Assembly: GCA_910579125.1 (NCBI GenBank) | Contig: CAJTTH010000002.1 | Location: forward strand, 43,510 to 107,509 | DNA: 64,000 bases | DNA from: an uncultured Oscillospiraceae bacterium | Lineage (GTDB): Bacteria; Bacillota; Clostridia; Oscillospirales; Ruminococcaceae | Direction: 5' to 3' | In this document: positions 8,669 to 16,865 of the stretch, piece after piece | Position numbering within the stretch: position 1 is the stretch's first letter | Layout: each line of letters opens with the position of its first letter | The notes under the pieces: generated by a model | What the model was told of the DNA's origin: nothing | Seen by the model: only the letters and a program-made list of their open reading frames with translations | Databases searched by the model: none | Made by a program: the position numbers and the translations under genes

Positions 8669-9347
8669 TTTCCAACCCTCCGTTGACCGCCTCCAGCCGG
8701 TAAATGGGCTGCCCCATATCGCTGAAACGCTTTTCGTATTCGGTAATTATATTCCCCTCAAAGCCGCTGTTATGCAGATCGAGCGAGATGTTTTTCATCG
8801 GAAATCCGCATTGCGAAAATTGCTCTATTGAAAATTCAAAGAAATGCATATTATCGGTTTTCTGGTGAATTTCCGCGCCGTCCTTGAGTACGCGGCGGTA
8901 TATCTCCAGAAACCGCGCGTGGGTCAGACGGTGGTTCGCGTACTGCTTTTTCGGGAACGGACAACTGAAATTCAAAAACAGCCGATCGACTGTATGTTCG
9001 TGAAACAAGTGGTCCAGGTACTCCGCCTGCCCCATACAAAAGCGCAGATTGGGCAATTGCAGCCGCATTTCCTCCTCCGCGCCCGTAACAAGCACGTTCG
9101 GCGTTTTCTCGATAGCGATAAGGTTTATGTCGGGGTTGCGCTTGGCGAACTCCACTGCGAACCCGCCCTTTCCGCAGCCTATTTCAAGGTACAGCGGCTT
9201 GTCGTTCCCGAACGTTTTCTCGGAGCTTACGAAATATTCCTCCGAAAGCGGATCGCCCGCGTGCTCGTTCTGACACTGCATATACAGCATGACGGGACTG
9301 CACGCGGCAAGCCGATCGTCAAGGTTCTTTTTTCGTCTCATTCGCAT
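8658..9347 (-). CDS. trmB: tRNA (guanine-N7-)-methyltransferase TrmB
   Basis: Methylates N7 of G46 in the tRNA variable loop with S-adenosylmethionine. The 229-residue sequence has the SAM-binding motif EIGCGKG (55-61), the acidic end of strand 2 (AIEK), and the C-terminal segment GAEIHQKTDNMHFFEF typical of the family. One oddity: the usual NFxDPWPKxxH motif reads NFSCPFPKKQYANHRL, so the conserved aspartate, thought to take part in catalysis in E. coli TrmB, is C129 and the tryptophan is F131. The remaining motif and spacing are normal, so this may be a lineage variant. It is first in an operon with the two downstream minus-strand genes. Confidence 0.93.
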   Translation of the reverse strand: MRMRRKKNLDDRLAACSPVMLYMQCQNEHAGDPLSEEYFVSSEKTFGNDKPLYLEIGCGKGGFAVEFAKRNPDINLIAIEKTPNVLVTGAEEEMRLQLPNLRFCMGQAEYLDHLFHEHTVDRLFLNFSCPFPKKQYANHRLTHARFLEIYRRVLKDGAEIHQKTDNMHFFEFSIEQFSQCGFPMKNISLDLHNSGFEGNIITEYEKRFSDMGQPIYRLEAVNGGLESGK

Positions 9348-9379
9348 GACGTTTTATCTCCTGTCGGTGATTTATGAAT

Positions 9380-9546
9380 TAAGAACCTGTCTTCACAAGA
9401 TTTGTGCGTGGATTTTCGAGCAAATTTTGTCGAGGACAAGGCGGAAGCCCGCAGGAATACTTGACGTATTTCAAGGGATTCCAACGCAGTCATCGGCAAA
9501 ATTTGCCGAAAAGACGCGTGCGATATCTTGTGAAGACAGGTTCTTA
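9380..9546. mobile_element. MITE-like palindromic element, copy B
   Basis: A 167-bp element with 22-bp perfect inverted repeats (9380-9401 and 9525-9546), starting TAAGAACCTGTCTTCACAAG. The core AGAACC...GGTTCT is flanked by TA on both sides, as expected for TA-targeting (Tc1/mariner or IS630-type) non-autonomous elements. The middle shares GCAGGAATACTTGACGTATTTCAAG-like sequence with copy A. Its right edge supplies the stop codon of the flavoprotein gene that ends at 9544. Confidence 0.8.
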
Positions 9547-10920
9547 TACCAGTTCTCTACCCATAAGCACGCCCATTATAGACGCCATCATCAGCCCTCT
9601 CGTCCAGCCGCTCGAATCGCCGAGACAATGCAGTCCCTTAATGTTTGTGTTGAAATGCTCGTCCATTTTTATGCGGTTGCTGTAAAATTTCAGCTCGGGG
9701 GAGTAGAGCAGCGTCTCGCGGCTCGCGAAGCCCGGAACCACGTCGTCCACCGCCTTGATGAAGTTGATGATGTTCGTCATGGTGCGGTAGGGGATCGCCG
9801 CCGTAATGTCGCCCGCGACCGCGTCGGGGAGCGAGGGCTTGACGTTTGAGAACGACAGCTCCTTTTCCCATGTGCGCTTGCCGTCAAGAATATCGCCGTA
9901 GCGCTGCACGAGAATATGTCCGTTGCCCAGCATATTCGCAAGCTCGCCGACCTTTTTTGCGTACTCAATCGGCTGATTGAACGGCACGCTGAAATTATGC
10001 GAGCAGAGTATCGCGAGATTGGTATTGTCGCTCTTTATGTTCTTGTAGGAGTGACCGTTTACGACCGCAAGCCCGTCGTCATAGTTCTCCTGTGCGACAA
10101 AGCCGCCCGGGTTCTGGCAGAACGTCCTCACCTTGTTGCGGAACGGCGCGGGGTAGCCGATGAGCTTGCTCTCGTACAGCACCTCGTTGACCTCCTCCAT
10201 GACCTCGTTGCGCACCTCGACGCGCACGCCGATGTCGACCGTTCCGGGACGGTGCTCGATACCGTGAGCGACGCAAATTTTCTCCAGCCAGTCCGCGCCT
10301 TTTCTTCCTGCCGCGATAACCGTCTCGTTTCCGCTTATCGCGTTCCCCGAACAGATAACGCCCTTGCAAACGCCGTCCTCGACGATAATATCGTCGCAAG
10401 CCGTATTGAACATTATCTCCACGCCGTTGTCAAGCAGATGCTTTTCAATGCGCGCGTAGAGCTGCTGAGCCATTTCCGTTCCCAGATGACGGATAGGGCA
10501 GTCTACCAGCTTAAGGCTCGCGTTTATTGCCTTCTTGCGTATTTTGCGGATCTTGTCCGGGTCGGAAACTCCCTCCACGCGCTCGTCCGCGCCGAATTCC
10601 AGATAAATTTTGTCGGTGTAGGCGATCGTCTCCTGCGCCGCCTGTTCGCCGATAAGCTCGGGGAGCGTGCCGCCGACCTCACAGGACAGCGAGAGTTTGC
10701 CGTCCGAGAACGCCCCCGCGCCCGAAAATCCCGTCGTTATATGGCAGTCGGGTTTGCAGTTCATGCATTTTCCCGTCTGCGATTTCGGACAGTGCCGCTT
10801 TTCCACGGGCTGCCCCTTTTCGATTATCAGTATCTTTTTATTCGAGCCTCGCCGCAGCATTTCTGCGGCGGTAAAAATGCCCGCAGGACCCGCGCCGACA
10901 ATTATCACATCATAATTCAT
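9544..10920 (-). CDS. FAD-dependent oxidoreductase (COG2509-like)
   Basis: A 458-residue flavoprotein with an N-terminal Rossmann dinucleotide-binding motif (VGAGPAG, 8-14) and the ribose-binding IIEKG at the end of strand 2. A cysteine cluster follows (C44, C52, C55, C59, in RHCPKSQTGKCMNC), characteristic of the uncharacterised COG2509 dehydrogenases, and GFSGAGAFSDGKL matches that family. The C-terminus carries the second FAD motif near GLHCLGDSSGWTRGLMMA. The redox substrate is unknown. It has a consensus promoter upstream. The stop codon (TAA at 9544-9546) lies within the inverted repeat of the adjoining MITE-like element, so the original 3' end may have been altered. Confidence 0.88.
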   Translation of the reverse strand: MNYDVIIVGAGPAGIFTAAEMLRRGSNKKILIIEKGQPVEKRHCPKSQTGKCMNCKPDCHITTGFSGAGAFSDGKLSLSCEVGGTLPELIGEQAAQETIAYTDKIYLEFGADERVEGVSDPDKIRKIRKKAINASLKLVDCPIRHLGTEMAQQLYARIEKHLLDNGVEIMFNTACDDIIVEDGVCKGVICSGNAISGNETVIAAGRKGADWLEKICVAHGIEHRPGTVDIGVRVEVRNEVMEEVNEVLYESKLIGYPAPFRNKVRTFCQNPGGFVAQENYDDGLAVVNGHSYKNIKSDNTNLAILCSHNFSVPFNQPIEYAKKVGELANMLGNGHILVQRYGDILDGKRTWEKELSFSNVKPSLPDAVAGDITAAIPYRTMTNIINFIKAVDDVVPGFASRETLLYSPELKFYSNRIKMDEHFNTNIKGLHCLGDSSGWTRGLMMASIMGVLMGRELV

Positions 10921-10966
10921 AAGATCATCCTTTATTGCGCATTTGTATATAATTCACCATAATACT

Positions 10967-10995
10967 AATTTACCATAAATTTCGGAATTTGTCAA
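10967..10995 (-). promoter_or_regulatory. Sigma-A promoter of the flavoprotein gene
   Basis: On the minus strand: TTGACA, 17-nt spacer, TAAATT, pointing toward the start at 10920. Confidence 0.75.
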
Positions 10996-11072
10996 TATTT
11001 TAAAGTTATTTTATTCCGAAACGCCTCATATATTTTTAACAAAAATACTTGTGAAAAGCAAAGGAGCAGACG

Positions 11073-11762
11073 ATGGAAAATATTGTAAACATATCCCGTA
11101 ACCGCGGAGCGCTTCCGCGTGATAATTCGGACTATGAGGAATTACAGATAACGGACAGCGTTCCCGAGGAATACGAGCCGCCCGCAGAGCCCGCCGCCGA
11201 AACGGACAAGCAGGAAGAAACGCTTGTCTACACGCACGTTCGATCGCCCGAGCTTCACCGCGGCGGAACGCGTATCCTTATGGGGCTCACGGCGGTATGC
11301 GGAGCGGTCTCGGGCGCGGTCATGGCGTTTTCGGGGAATGTCGACCCTGCGGCTTATGAAATGCTGTCCAAATCGCTTGTCGGGGAGTTCGGCGAGATAT
11401 TTCTGCGCAGCGTAATTATCGGCGCGGCGTTTCTGGCAGCGGAGTTTGTACTCGGATTTTTCGCGCTCGGCGATTGGTTTGTGTGGATATTGCCGCTGTG
11501 CTATTCCATGGGCACGGCGCTGAGGGTCGCCGTTTCGGGAACGGGCGTGCTGCTGCCGTCCGCAGCGGCGGGAGTGTGCGCGGCAGCGTTCGCGGCGGCG
11601 ACCTCGGCGGCGTTCTCGCAGACGCTTCTGCGGCTGTCGAAAGGCGGCACGGTGTATCTTGATTTCTCGCCGATAAGGAATTACGCGCTCGCGTTTACGG
11701 GTTACATGGTAATTATTGCGGCAGCAGCCGTTTACGAGGGTATCGCCCTTAATTGGCAGTGA
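11073..11762 (+). CDS. Hypothetical integral membrane protein, 229 aa
   Basis: Not assigned to a family. Residues 1-65 are hydrophilic and rich in Glu/Pro (a cytoplasmic tail); residues about 68-229 hold roughly five hydrophobic segments (around 68-88, 110-132, 134-152, 155-180 and 203-224). A vague resemblance in layout to stage II sporulation protein M-type membrane proteins is noted, without a diagnostic motif. The ribosome binding site is AAAGGAG. It is a single gene between a divergent flavoprotein gene and a bidirectional terminator. Confidence 0.82.
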   Translation: MENIVNISRNRGALPRDNSDYEELQITDSVPEEYEPPAEPAAETDKQEETLVYTHVRSPELHRGGTRILMGLTAVCGAVSGAVMAFSGNVDPAAYEMLSKSLVGEFGEIFLRSVIIGAAFLAAEFVLGFFALGDWFVWILPLCYSMGTALRVAVSGTGVLLPSAAAGVCAAAFAAATSAAFSQTLLRLSKGGTVYLDFSPIRNYALAFTGYMVIIAAAAVYEGIALNWQ

Positions 11763-11775
11763 CAATTCAACAAAA

Positions 11776-11799
11776 AGCGCCGGACAAATATCCGGCGCT
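11776..11799. terminator. Bidirectional terminator
   Basis: AGCGCCGGA (11776-11784) and TCCGGCGCT (11791-11799), a perfect 9-bp stem with a 6-nt loop. Five A residues on its left give a T-run for the minus-strand GH35 gene; it also ends the plus-strand membrane protein gene. Confidence 0.82.
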
Positions 11800-11806
11800 C
11801 GTCAAA

Positions 11807-13540
11807 TTATAAAAGCGAAGTATCGGAAAGCGTTATCCTTTCAGCAGCTTTACCCGTAGTCTCAAAAATGACAATAACGTTTTTCCCCTTTTTTAGCAGC
11901 GGCGCGGGAACATACAGCCGCCGCTGCGGACCGATCTCCCAAAACCGCCCGATATTAAAGCCGTTGACAAATGCGCACCCGCGCCCGAAGCCCTCCGTAT
12001 CAAGGAACGTATCGCCGAGGTCGTCAACGTCAAATTCAAAACGGTAAAACGCGGGAGCGCCCTCGAGGTGCACGCCGCCGAATTCGAGCGCGGAGATCTG
12101 CGTTTCGTCCAACGGCAGCGGAAATATCTCATAGCCGAAGCAGCGGCGGTCGTTGATCTTCACGCCGCCCAATATCCCCTTGCGCTGATTTTCAAGGTTC
12201 GTGCCGAAATTCTCACGCCCGATATTCTCGCAAAGCAGCTCCGCAGCGCCGCACAAAACGGGCTTTTCGGGTTCGTATTTCTGATAAAGCACATCGCCCT
12301 CAGCGTCGAAAAGCCGCTCCCTGTCGGCAAAGCATATCACTCTGTCGGCGGCGTTCTCAATGCAAATTCCGTTTATCTCCTCATTAACGCGAAGCCGATA
12401 GAGAATATACCCATAGTTCTGTCCGATCTCCTCCATGGAAAGCGGATAGGGCGAACGAACGGGCGCGGAAATTTTCTCGATAACGGAGAACAGATCAACG
12501 CTGCCCGAACAAGCTGTTTCCCCGTATTCTTTGCGCCGAATTTCCGTGGAAAGCGGTATCTGCTCAAAGCTGCGGTATTTCGAGATAACGCTTCTGAAGC
12601 GCTCATATTTTTCGGTGATCCTCCCGTCCTCTGTAAGCGGCGCGTCGTAGTCGTAGGAGGTAACGTCGGCGGTCCTGTTTCCGCAGTTCCGACCGCTCAT
12701 AAACCCGAAGTTTGTACCGCCCTCGAACATATAAAAATTCACGCTGCCGCGTTTCAGCAGCTCGTCAAGCTCCGCTGCCGCTTTCTCGGGAGCGGTAGTA
12801 TGGTGCTCCTCGCCCCACGCGTCAAACCACCCGTCCCAGAATTCCATACACATAAGCGGCTTGTCGTCGCCGATGATTTTCTTCATCTGCGCGAACTGCC
12901 ATTCCGCGCCCGAGCCGAAATTTCCCGCGGCAAGCGCTCCCCCGACCATTCCCGACTTGAAAACGGTTTCGCTCCAAGGACCGTCCGATGTGGCGAACGG
13001 CACGGTTATCCCGAAAGAACGCATAGTGTCGCGCAAAAACTCCAAGTACGCCGTATCGTTTCCGTAGTAGCCGTACTCGTTTTCGATCTGCATTAAAATG
13101 ATATTTCCGCCCCTGTCGATCTGATACGGCGCAAGTCGGGGCATAAGCTCGCGGTAGTACTCATAAACCGCGTCCAGATACGGCTTGTAGGAGCAGCGCA
13201 GCCGCATCCCCCTGTCCGCGAGCAGCCACGCGGGCAGTCCGCCGAATTCCCATTCCGCGCAGATATACGGCGACGGACGAACGATCATATACAGCCCCAG
13301 CTCCTTTGCCGCCTCAATAAAACGGTAAACGTCGCGCATACCCTCCCAAAGAAATTCCCCGCGCTTCGGCTCGTGAAAATTCCACGGGATATAAGTCTCA
13401 ACGGTATTGCAGCCCATATTGACGAGCTTTTCCAGACGGTCGCGCCAATATTCGGGAACAATGCGGAAATAATGCACCGCTCCCGAAATGATCTGAAACG
13501 GTTCGCCGTCAAGATAAAATTTGTCTTTGATTTCAAACAT
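11807..13540 (-). CDS. GH35 beta-galactosidase
   Basis: A 577-residue family 35 glycosidase, expected to remove terminal beta-galactose. The catalytic residues are plain: acid/base E155 in QIENEYG and nucleophile E233 in CMEFWDGW; the N-terminal segments SGAVHYFR, ETYIPWNFHEP and GGLPAW are family signatures. The C-terminal 200 residues correspond to the jelly-roll-like domains with GRGCAFVNGFNIGRFWEIGPQ. There is no signal peptide, so it is cytoplasmic. The start at 13540 is chosen over an upstream in-frame start at 13645 because the TTCGGGGG ribosome binding site precedes it and homologous sequence begins there. It is divergent from a LacI-type regulator that probably controls it. Confidence 0.94.
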   Translation of the reverse strand: MFEIKDKFYLDGEPFQIISGAVHYFRIVPEYWRDRLEKLVNMGCNTVETYIPWNFHEPKRGEFLWEGMRDVYRFIEAAKELGLYMIVRPSPYICAEWEFGGLPAWLLADRGMRLRCSYKPYLDAVYEYYRELMPRLAPYQIDRGGNIILMQIENEYGYYGNDTAYLEFLRDTMRSFGITVPFATSDGPWSETVFKSGMVGGALAAGNFGSGAEWQFAQMKKIIGDDKPLMCMEFWDGWFDAWGEEHHTTAPEKAAAELDELLKRGSVNFYMFEGGTNFGFMSGRNCGNRTADVTSYDYDAPLTEDGRITEKYERFRSVISKYRSFEQIPLSTEIRRKEYGETACSGSVDLFSVIEKISAPVRSPYPLSMEEIGQNYGYILYRLRVNEEINGICIENAADRVICFADRERLFDAEGDVLYQKYEPEKPVLCGAAELLCENIGRENFGTNLENQRKGILGGVKINDRRCFGYEIFPLPLDETQISALEFGGVHLEGAPAFYRFEFDVDDLGDTFLDTEGFGRGCAFVNGFNIGRFWEIGPQRRLYVPAPLLKKGKNVIVIFETTGKAAERITLSDTSLL

Positions 13541-13571
13541 AGAGAACCCCCGAAAGAATTTTATTGTTGTA

Positions 13572-13600
13572 ATAATATCACAATTCCGCTTAAAAGTTAA
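13572..13600 (-). promoter_or_regulatory. Probable promoter of the GH35 gene
   Basis: On the minus strand: TTAACT, 17-nt spacer, TATTAT, ending 32 nt upstream of the start at 13540. The -35 box is imperfect. Confidence 0.6.
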
Positions 13601-13693
13601 CACAAAAACAGAATGCGGAAAAGCACTCCTCGAAAAAGATAACAAAAATCCACAATTTCAAAATTACAGGCAATTCTTTGTGCAACTTGCCTA

Positions 13694-13722
13694 TTGAAAA
13701 CGTTTTAATTTTGTAGTATTAT
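13694..13722 (+). promoter_or_regulatory. lacI-type gene promoter with palindromic operator
   Basis: TTGAAA at 13694-13699, 17-nt spacer, TATTAT at 13717-13722. A perfect palindrome AAAACGTTTT (13697-13706), with the central CG typical of LacI/GalR-family operators, overlaps the -35 box. This suggests autorepression, and possibly joint control of the divergent GH35 gene about 100 bp away. Confidence 0.72.
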
Positions 13723-13808
13723 ATATATTAAGAACAAAAGTTTTTAACCGCCGTTTTTCGACAATGACGGTCAGTGTACCCTTGTTTTAAATCAAGGAGG
13801 TAAAACTT

Positions 13809-14804
13809 ATGAATATCACGATAAAGGACGTTGCAAAGGCGGCGAACGTATCCGTCGCGACGGTATCGCGCGTGCTGAACAACAAGAACAACGTATCCGA
13901 GGAGGCTGTACAGGCTGTCAACCGCGCGGTCGAGGAGCTGGGATACAGCCCGAATTTTTTAGGGCGCGATCTGCGCAAAAGCGAGACTAAGCGCATTCTG
14001 GCGATAATCGGCTCGACCGAGCAGAGCTTTTACAGCGACGTTCTGCGCGGAATGCAGGACGCGGCATACGTTGACGGCTATGATATTCTGATAGCCACCA
14101 CCCGCAACGACCCCGAACACGAAATGCATCTGCTGGGAATGTTGTTTTCACGCGCGGTGGACGGCGTTGTGCTGCTTGCGCCCAAGCTCGACAGCAAGAC
14201 GATAAGCGACCTGTCAAAGCGCTACTGCATAGCGATCTGCCTGGAACGTCTGGACATCAATGACATTCTCTGCGTAACTATCGACAATGAACGAGCGGGC
14301 TTTGACGCGACGAGCTACCTTATCGGAAAAGGCAGACGGCGCATAGGGCTTATTACGACCGAGATACGCAGTCAGTCCTCGGTCGACCGCGAGAACGGCT
14401 ATATGCGCGCGCTCAAGGCGGCGAATATCCCGTTCGACCCCGAGCTTGTATACTACGGCGATTACGACGCGGATACGGGCACACGCGGCTGCGAGGAGCT
14501 TATGAGCCTTGCGAACAAGCCCGATGCTATCTTCTCGATCTCGGACACGATCTCGATAGGCGCAATGAACTATGCCGTCCAGCATGGAATAACGGTCGGC
14601 AAGGATCTGCTGTTCTTCGGCTTTGACAATATCGCCTATTCCCATATGTTTATCCCGCGTCTGTCGACGGTCGAGCAGCCGTGCTACCTGCAAGGCAAGA
14701 CTGTAGTGGAAAAGCTTATCGCCAACATGAAAACGGACGAGCCGGACAAATCTACATATATGCTCCCCCACAGCCTTATTTTAAGGGAGTCAACGGGGGA
14801 TTAA
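13809..14804 (+). CDS. LacI family transcriptional regulator
   Basis: A 331-residue DNA-binding regulator. The N-terminal helix-turn-helix reads TIKDVAKAANVSVATVSRVLN followed by the hinge helix segment; the remainder is a periplasmic-binding-like sugar sensor domain (KRILAIIGSTEQSFYSDVLRG..., GVVLLAPK, the KPDAIFSISD segment near 237, and FFGFDNI near 273). The effector is unknown but is plausibly a galactoside or related sugar, since GH35 is divergently transcribed next to it. It has a strong AAGGAGG ribosome binding site. Its stop codon overlaps the end of the convergent cca gene by 4 nt. Confidence 0.94.
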   Translation: MNITIKDVAKAANVSVATVSRVLNNKNNVSEEAVQAVNRAVEELGYSPNFLGRDLRKSETKRILAIIGSTEQSFYSDVLRGMQDAAYVDGYDILIATTRNDPEHEMHLLGMLFSRAVDGVVLLAPKLDSKTISDLSKRYCIAICLERLDINDILCVTIDNERAGFDATSYLIGKGRRRIGLITTEIRSQSSVDRENGYMRALKAANIPFDPELVYYGDYDADTGTRGCEELMSLANKPDAIFSISDTISIGAMNYAVQHGITVGKDLLFFGFDNIAYSHMFIPRLSTVEQPCYLQGKTVVEKLIANMKTDEPDKSTYMLPHSLILRESTGD

Positions 14805-16162
14805 AGGCTTTCCGCGTTCGATTTGTCAATCTTGTTTTTTTCGTTAATAATTTCCCGCGCTCTGTCAAGGAGCGCGTTCTTTTCGTTCGCGGTCTTTTCC
14901 TCGACGACCTCTGCCAGCAGCGCCGCCAAAACATCCCCCATAAGCGGCGACGGCGGCACGATACCTTTGAGATCGCGCCCCGAGACCGCCAGCTCCTTCA
15001 GCGTAAAGCAAGGCTGAGCCTCGGCAATCTCCTCCGCGAGCGCGATAGACCGCCGTGCTTCTTCAATTCGCGGACGGACAAACTCTGCCTTTGCGCAGTC
15101 ATCCGCGATATGCGCGTTCATAATATCGCGGAAACCGTCAAGACCGTGCTTCGAGAGCTGCCGGCGTATATACCGCCGCGACGTGTCAACGGGAATATCG
15201 TGGTACTTGACGATATTGCAGACGCGTCCGCGCAGAGCATTGTCGCATTTCAGCATACGCAAAAGCCCGTCGGCAAGCTCGGCGCTTCGTTCCGCGTGAC
15301 CGTGGTAGTGACATTCGCCGTCCTCTCCGACGCTGCGGCAAAGCGGTTTTCCCATATCGTGGAACAGCATTGCCAACCGCAGAGCGGGTTCGGCGGGAGC
15401 GGCAGCAACAGCGCGCGCGGTATGCTCGTACAGTACACTGTCGTGATATTTCGAGCCCTGACCGTACCCTATCTGCTCGCCGAGTGGAGGCAGAATTTCC
15501 GCGAAAATTTTCGGAAATTCAAGCATAACGCGCCCGATATCCTTTCCGCAAAGCGCGCGTTTCAGCTCCGAGAAAATACGCTCCGCCGAGACCTTGTGCA
15601 GATCGCTTTTGCGCGAAAGCATAGCCAGAGCCGTCTCCTCTTCGACTCTAAACCCGAGCGCCGACGAAAATCTCACCGCGCGCAGTATTCTCAGCGCATC
15701 CTCGGAGAACCGCAGCCCGGGGCTGCCGATACAGCGGATAACGCGCGCGCGGATATCCGCTTCGCCGCCGAACGGGTCGACCAAGCCTGTTTTCGGGTTG
15801 AACGCGATACCGTTTATGGTGAAGTCGCGACGTGAAAGATCGTCGCGGATATCGCGCGAGAAAGTCACGGAATTCGGGTGTCTGCCGTCCGAGTATTCCC
15901 CGTCGACGCGGAACGTGGTGATCTCGGTGCTTATTCCCTTGTACAGCAGTGTGACCGTGCCGTGCTTTATCCCCGTTTCTATAACGCGAAATCCGCCGAA
16001 AATGCGCTCGACCTCTTTCGGCAACGCGGACGAGGTCACGTCGTAGTCGTGCGGAGTTTCCCCCATAAGCGCGTCGCGGACGCACCCGCCTACCACAAAA
16101 GCGGAAAAACCCGCTCCCTCCAGCCGTTCAAGAATTTCGGCGATCTGAAAAGGCAATTCCAT
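14801..16162 (-). CDS. cca: CCA tRNA nucleotidyltransferase with HD domain
   Basis: Adds or repairs the 3' CCA end of tRNAs. The 453-residue protein has the class II nucleotidyltransferase head: VGGCVRD (24-30), the DYD carboxylates D39 and D41, RRDFTIN (111-117), and the nucleotide-selecting region LRFSEDALRILRAVRF. A C-terminal HD domain follows, with LFHDMGKP (near 255) and HGHAERS; HD-containing members often have phosphohydrolase activity. Size fits the family. The start is preceded by a G-rich ribosome binding site (GGGGGCGGCG). Whether it adds CCA alone or works with a split enzyme is not decidable from this window. Confidence 0.93.
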   Translation of the reverse strand: MELPFQIAEILERLEGAGFSAFVVGGCVRDALMGETPHDYDVTSSALPKEVERIFGGFRVIETGIKHGTVTLLYKGISTEITTFRVDGEYSDGRHPNSVTFSRDIRDDLSRRDFTINGIAFNPKTGLVDPFGGEADIRARVIRCIGSPGLRFSEDALRILRAVRFSSALGFRVEEETALAMLSRKSDLHKVSAERIFSELKRALCGKDIGRVMLEFPKIFAEILPPLGEQIGYGQGSKYHDSVLYEHTARAVAAAPAEPALRLAMLFHDMGKPLCRSVGEDGECHYHGHAERSAELADGLLRMLKCDNALRGRVCNIVKYHDIPVDTSRRYIRRQLSKHGLDGFRDIMNAHIADDCAKAEFVRPRIEEARRSIALAEEIAEAQPCFTLKELAVSGRDLKGIVPPSPLMGDVLAALLAEVVEEKTANEKNALLDRAREIINEKNKIDKSNAESL

Positions 16163-16284
16163 ACAGCGCCGCCCCCTTTTCTATATTGTAGCATTTTTTC
16201 CGCGAAATTGCAAGGCGAAAAATATGCAGTAATTTGCAGTCTGTCAGGTGATAGAATGATTTTACGGACTAAGGGGGTGAAACT

Positions 16285-16539
16285 ATGTCCGAAAAAGATA
16301 AAAACGCAAAGGAATACTTCGCGAAAAACACAAAAAACCTTATAAACTTCGGAAATAAATTCATGAAGTTTTTAAATAACGACGAGCTTATCGCGGCATA
16401 CGCGGAAAAGGATCTGGAGAAGCTGGCAAAGGTCTGGAAGTTGGTGTTCGAGGTCTTTTCCGAAAATTCGGAGCAAGCCCCGTCGGACAAGCTGGCGGAG
16501 CTTATCGGAGCATATAACAGTCTGTCGGAGGACAAGTAA
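16285..16539 (+). CDS. Hypothetical small acidic/helical protein, 84 aa
   Basis: Not recognised. 84 residues, highly charged, predicted helical throughout (for example ELIAAYAEKDLEKLAKVWKLVFEVF), with no membrane segment or signal. A very strong ribosome binding site (AAGGGGGTGAAACT) precedes ATG. It is followed after 326 bp by the terminase gene on the same strand; size and charge would allow a terminase small-subunit-like role, but no helix-turn-helix can be named, so that is speculation. Confidence 0.75.
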   Translation: MSEKDKNAKEYFAKNTKNLINFGNKFMKFLNNDELIAAYAEKDLEKLAKVWKLVFEVFSENSEQAPSDKLAELIGAYNSLSEDK

Positions 16540-16650
16540 TCGCAGCGTGGGGCTTCGGCTCGCGCCCCCTTCTCACCGCCGCTGATAAACGCGCCCGTCA
16601 CCGCATGGCAACATCAGCGACGGTTCGTCGGGCGCACTCGCCGAAGCCGC

Positions 16651-16740
16651 GGGCGGGGCACTCCGGGTTGCCGCGCTCCGCGCAGAGACGAAAAGGGAAA
16701 TGCGAAATTTACCGTTAAGGCAACCCGTCGCGCCCCGCCC
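16651..16740. repeat. GC-rich long hairpin in 16540-16865 gap
   Basis: GGGCGGGGC (16651-16659) and CGGGTTGCC (16664-16672) pair with GGCAACCCG (16719-16727) and GCCCCGCCC (16732-16740), forming a two-part stem. Downstream, GCCCCGCCCGCCTTTG and GCCCCGCCCACCTTTG (around 16732 and 16802) are direct repeats. The 326-bp gap has no plausible gene; it looks like intergenic repeat DNA much richer in GC than its surroundings. Confidence 0.6.
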
Positions 16741-16865
16741 GCCTTTGTTGCGCGGCATCCTTGCCGCGCTTTGGGCGGTCACCCTACAACATCGTGTTGT
16801 GCCCCGCCCACCTTTGCCGCACGGCGACCGAGCCCGTCTGTAAATAAAAAAACAAGGAGAAACAA

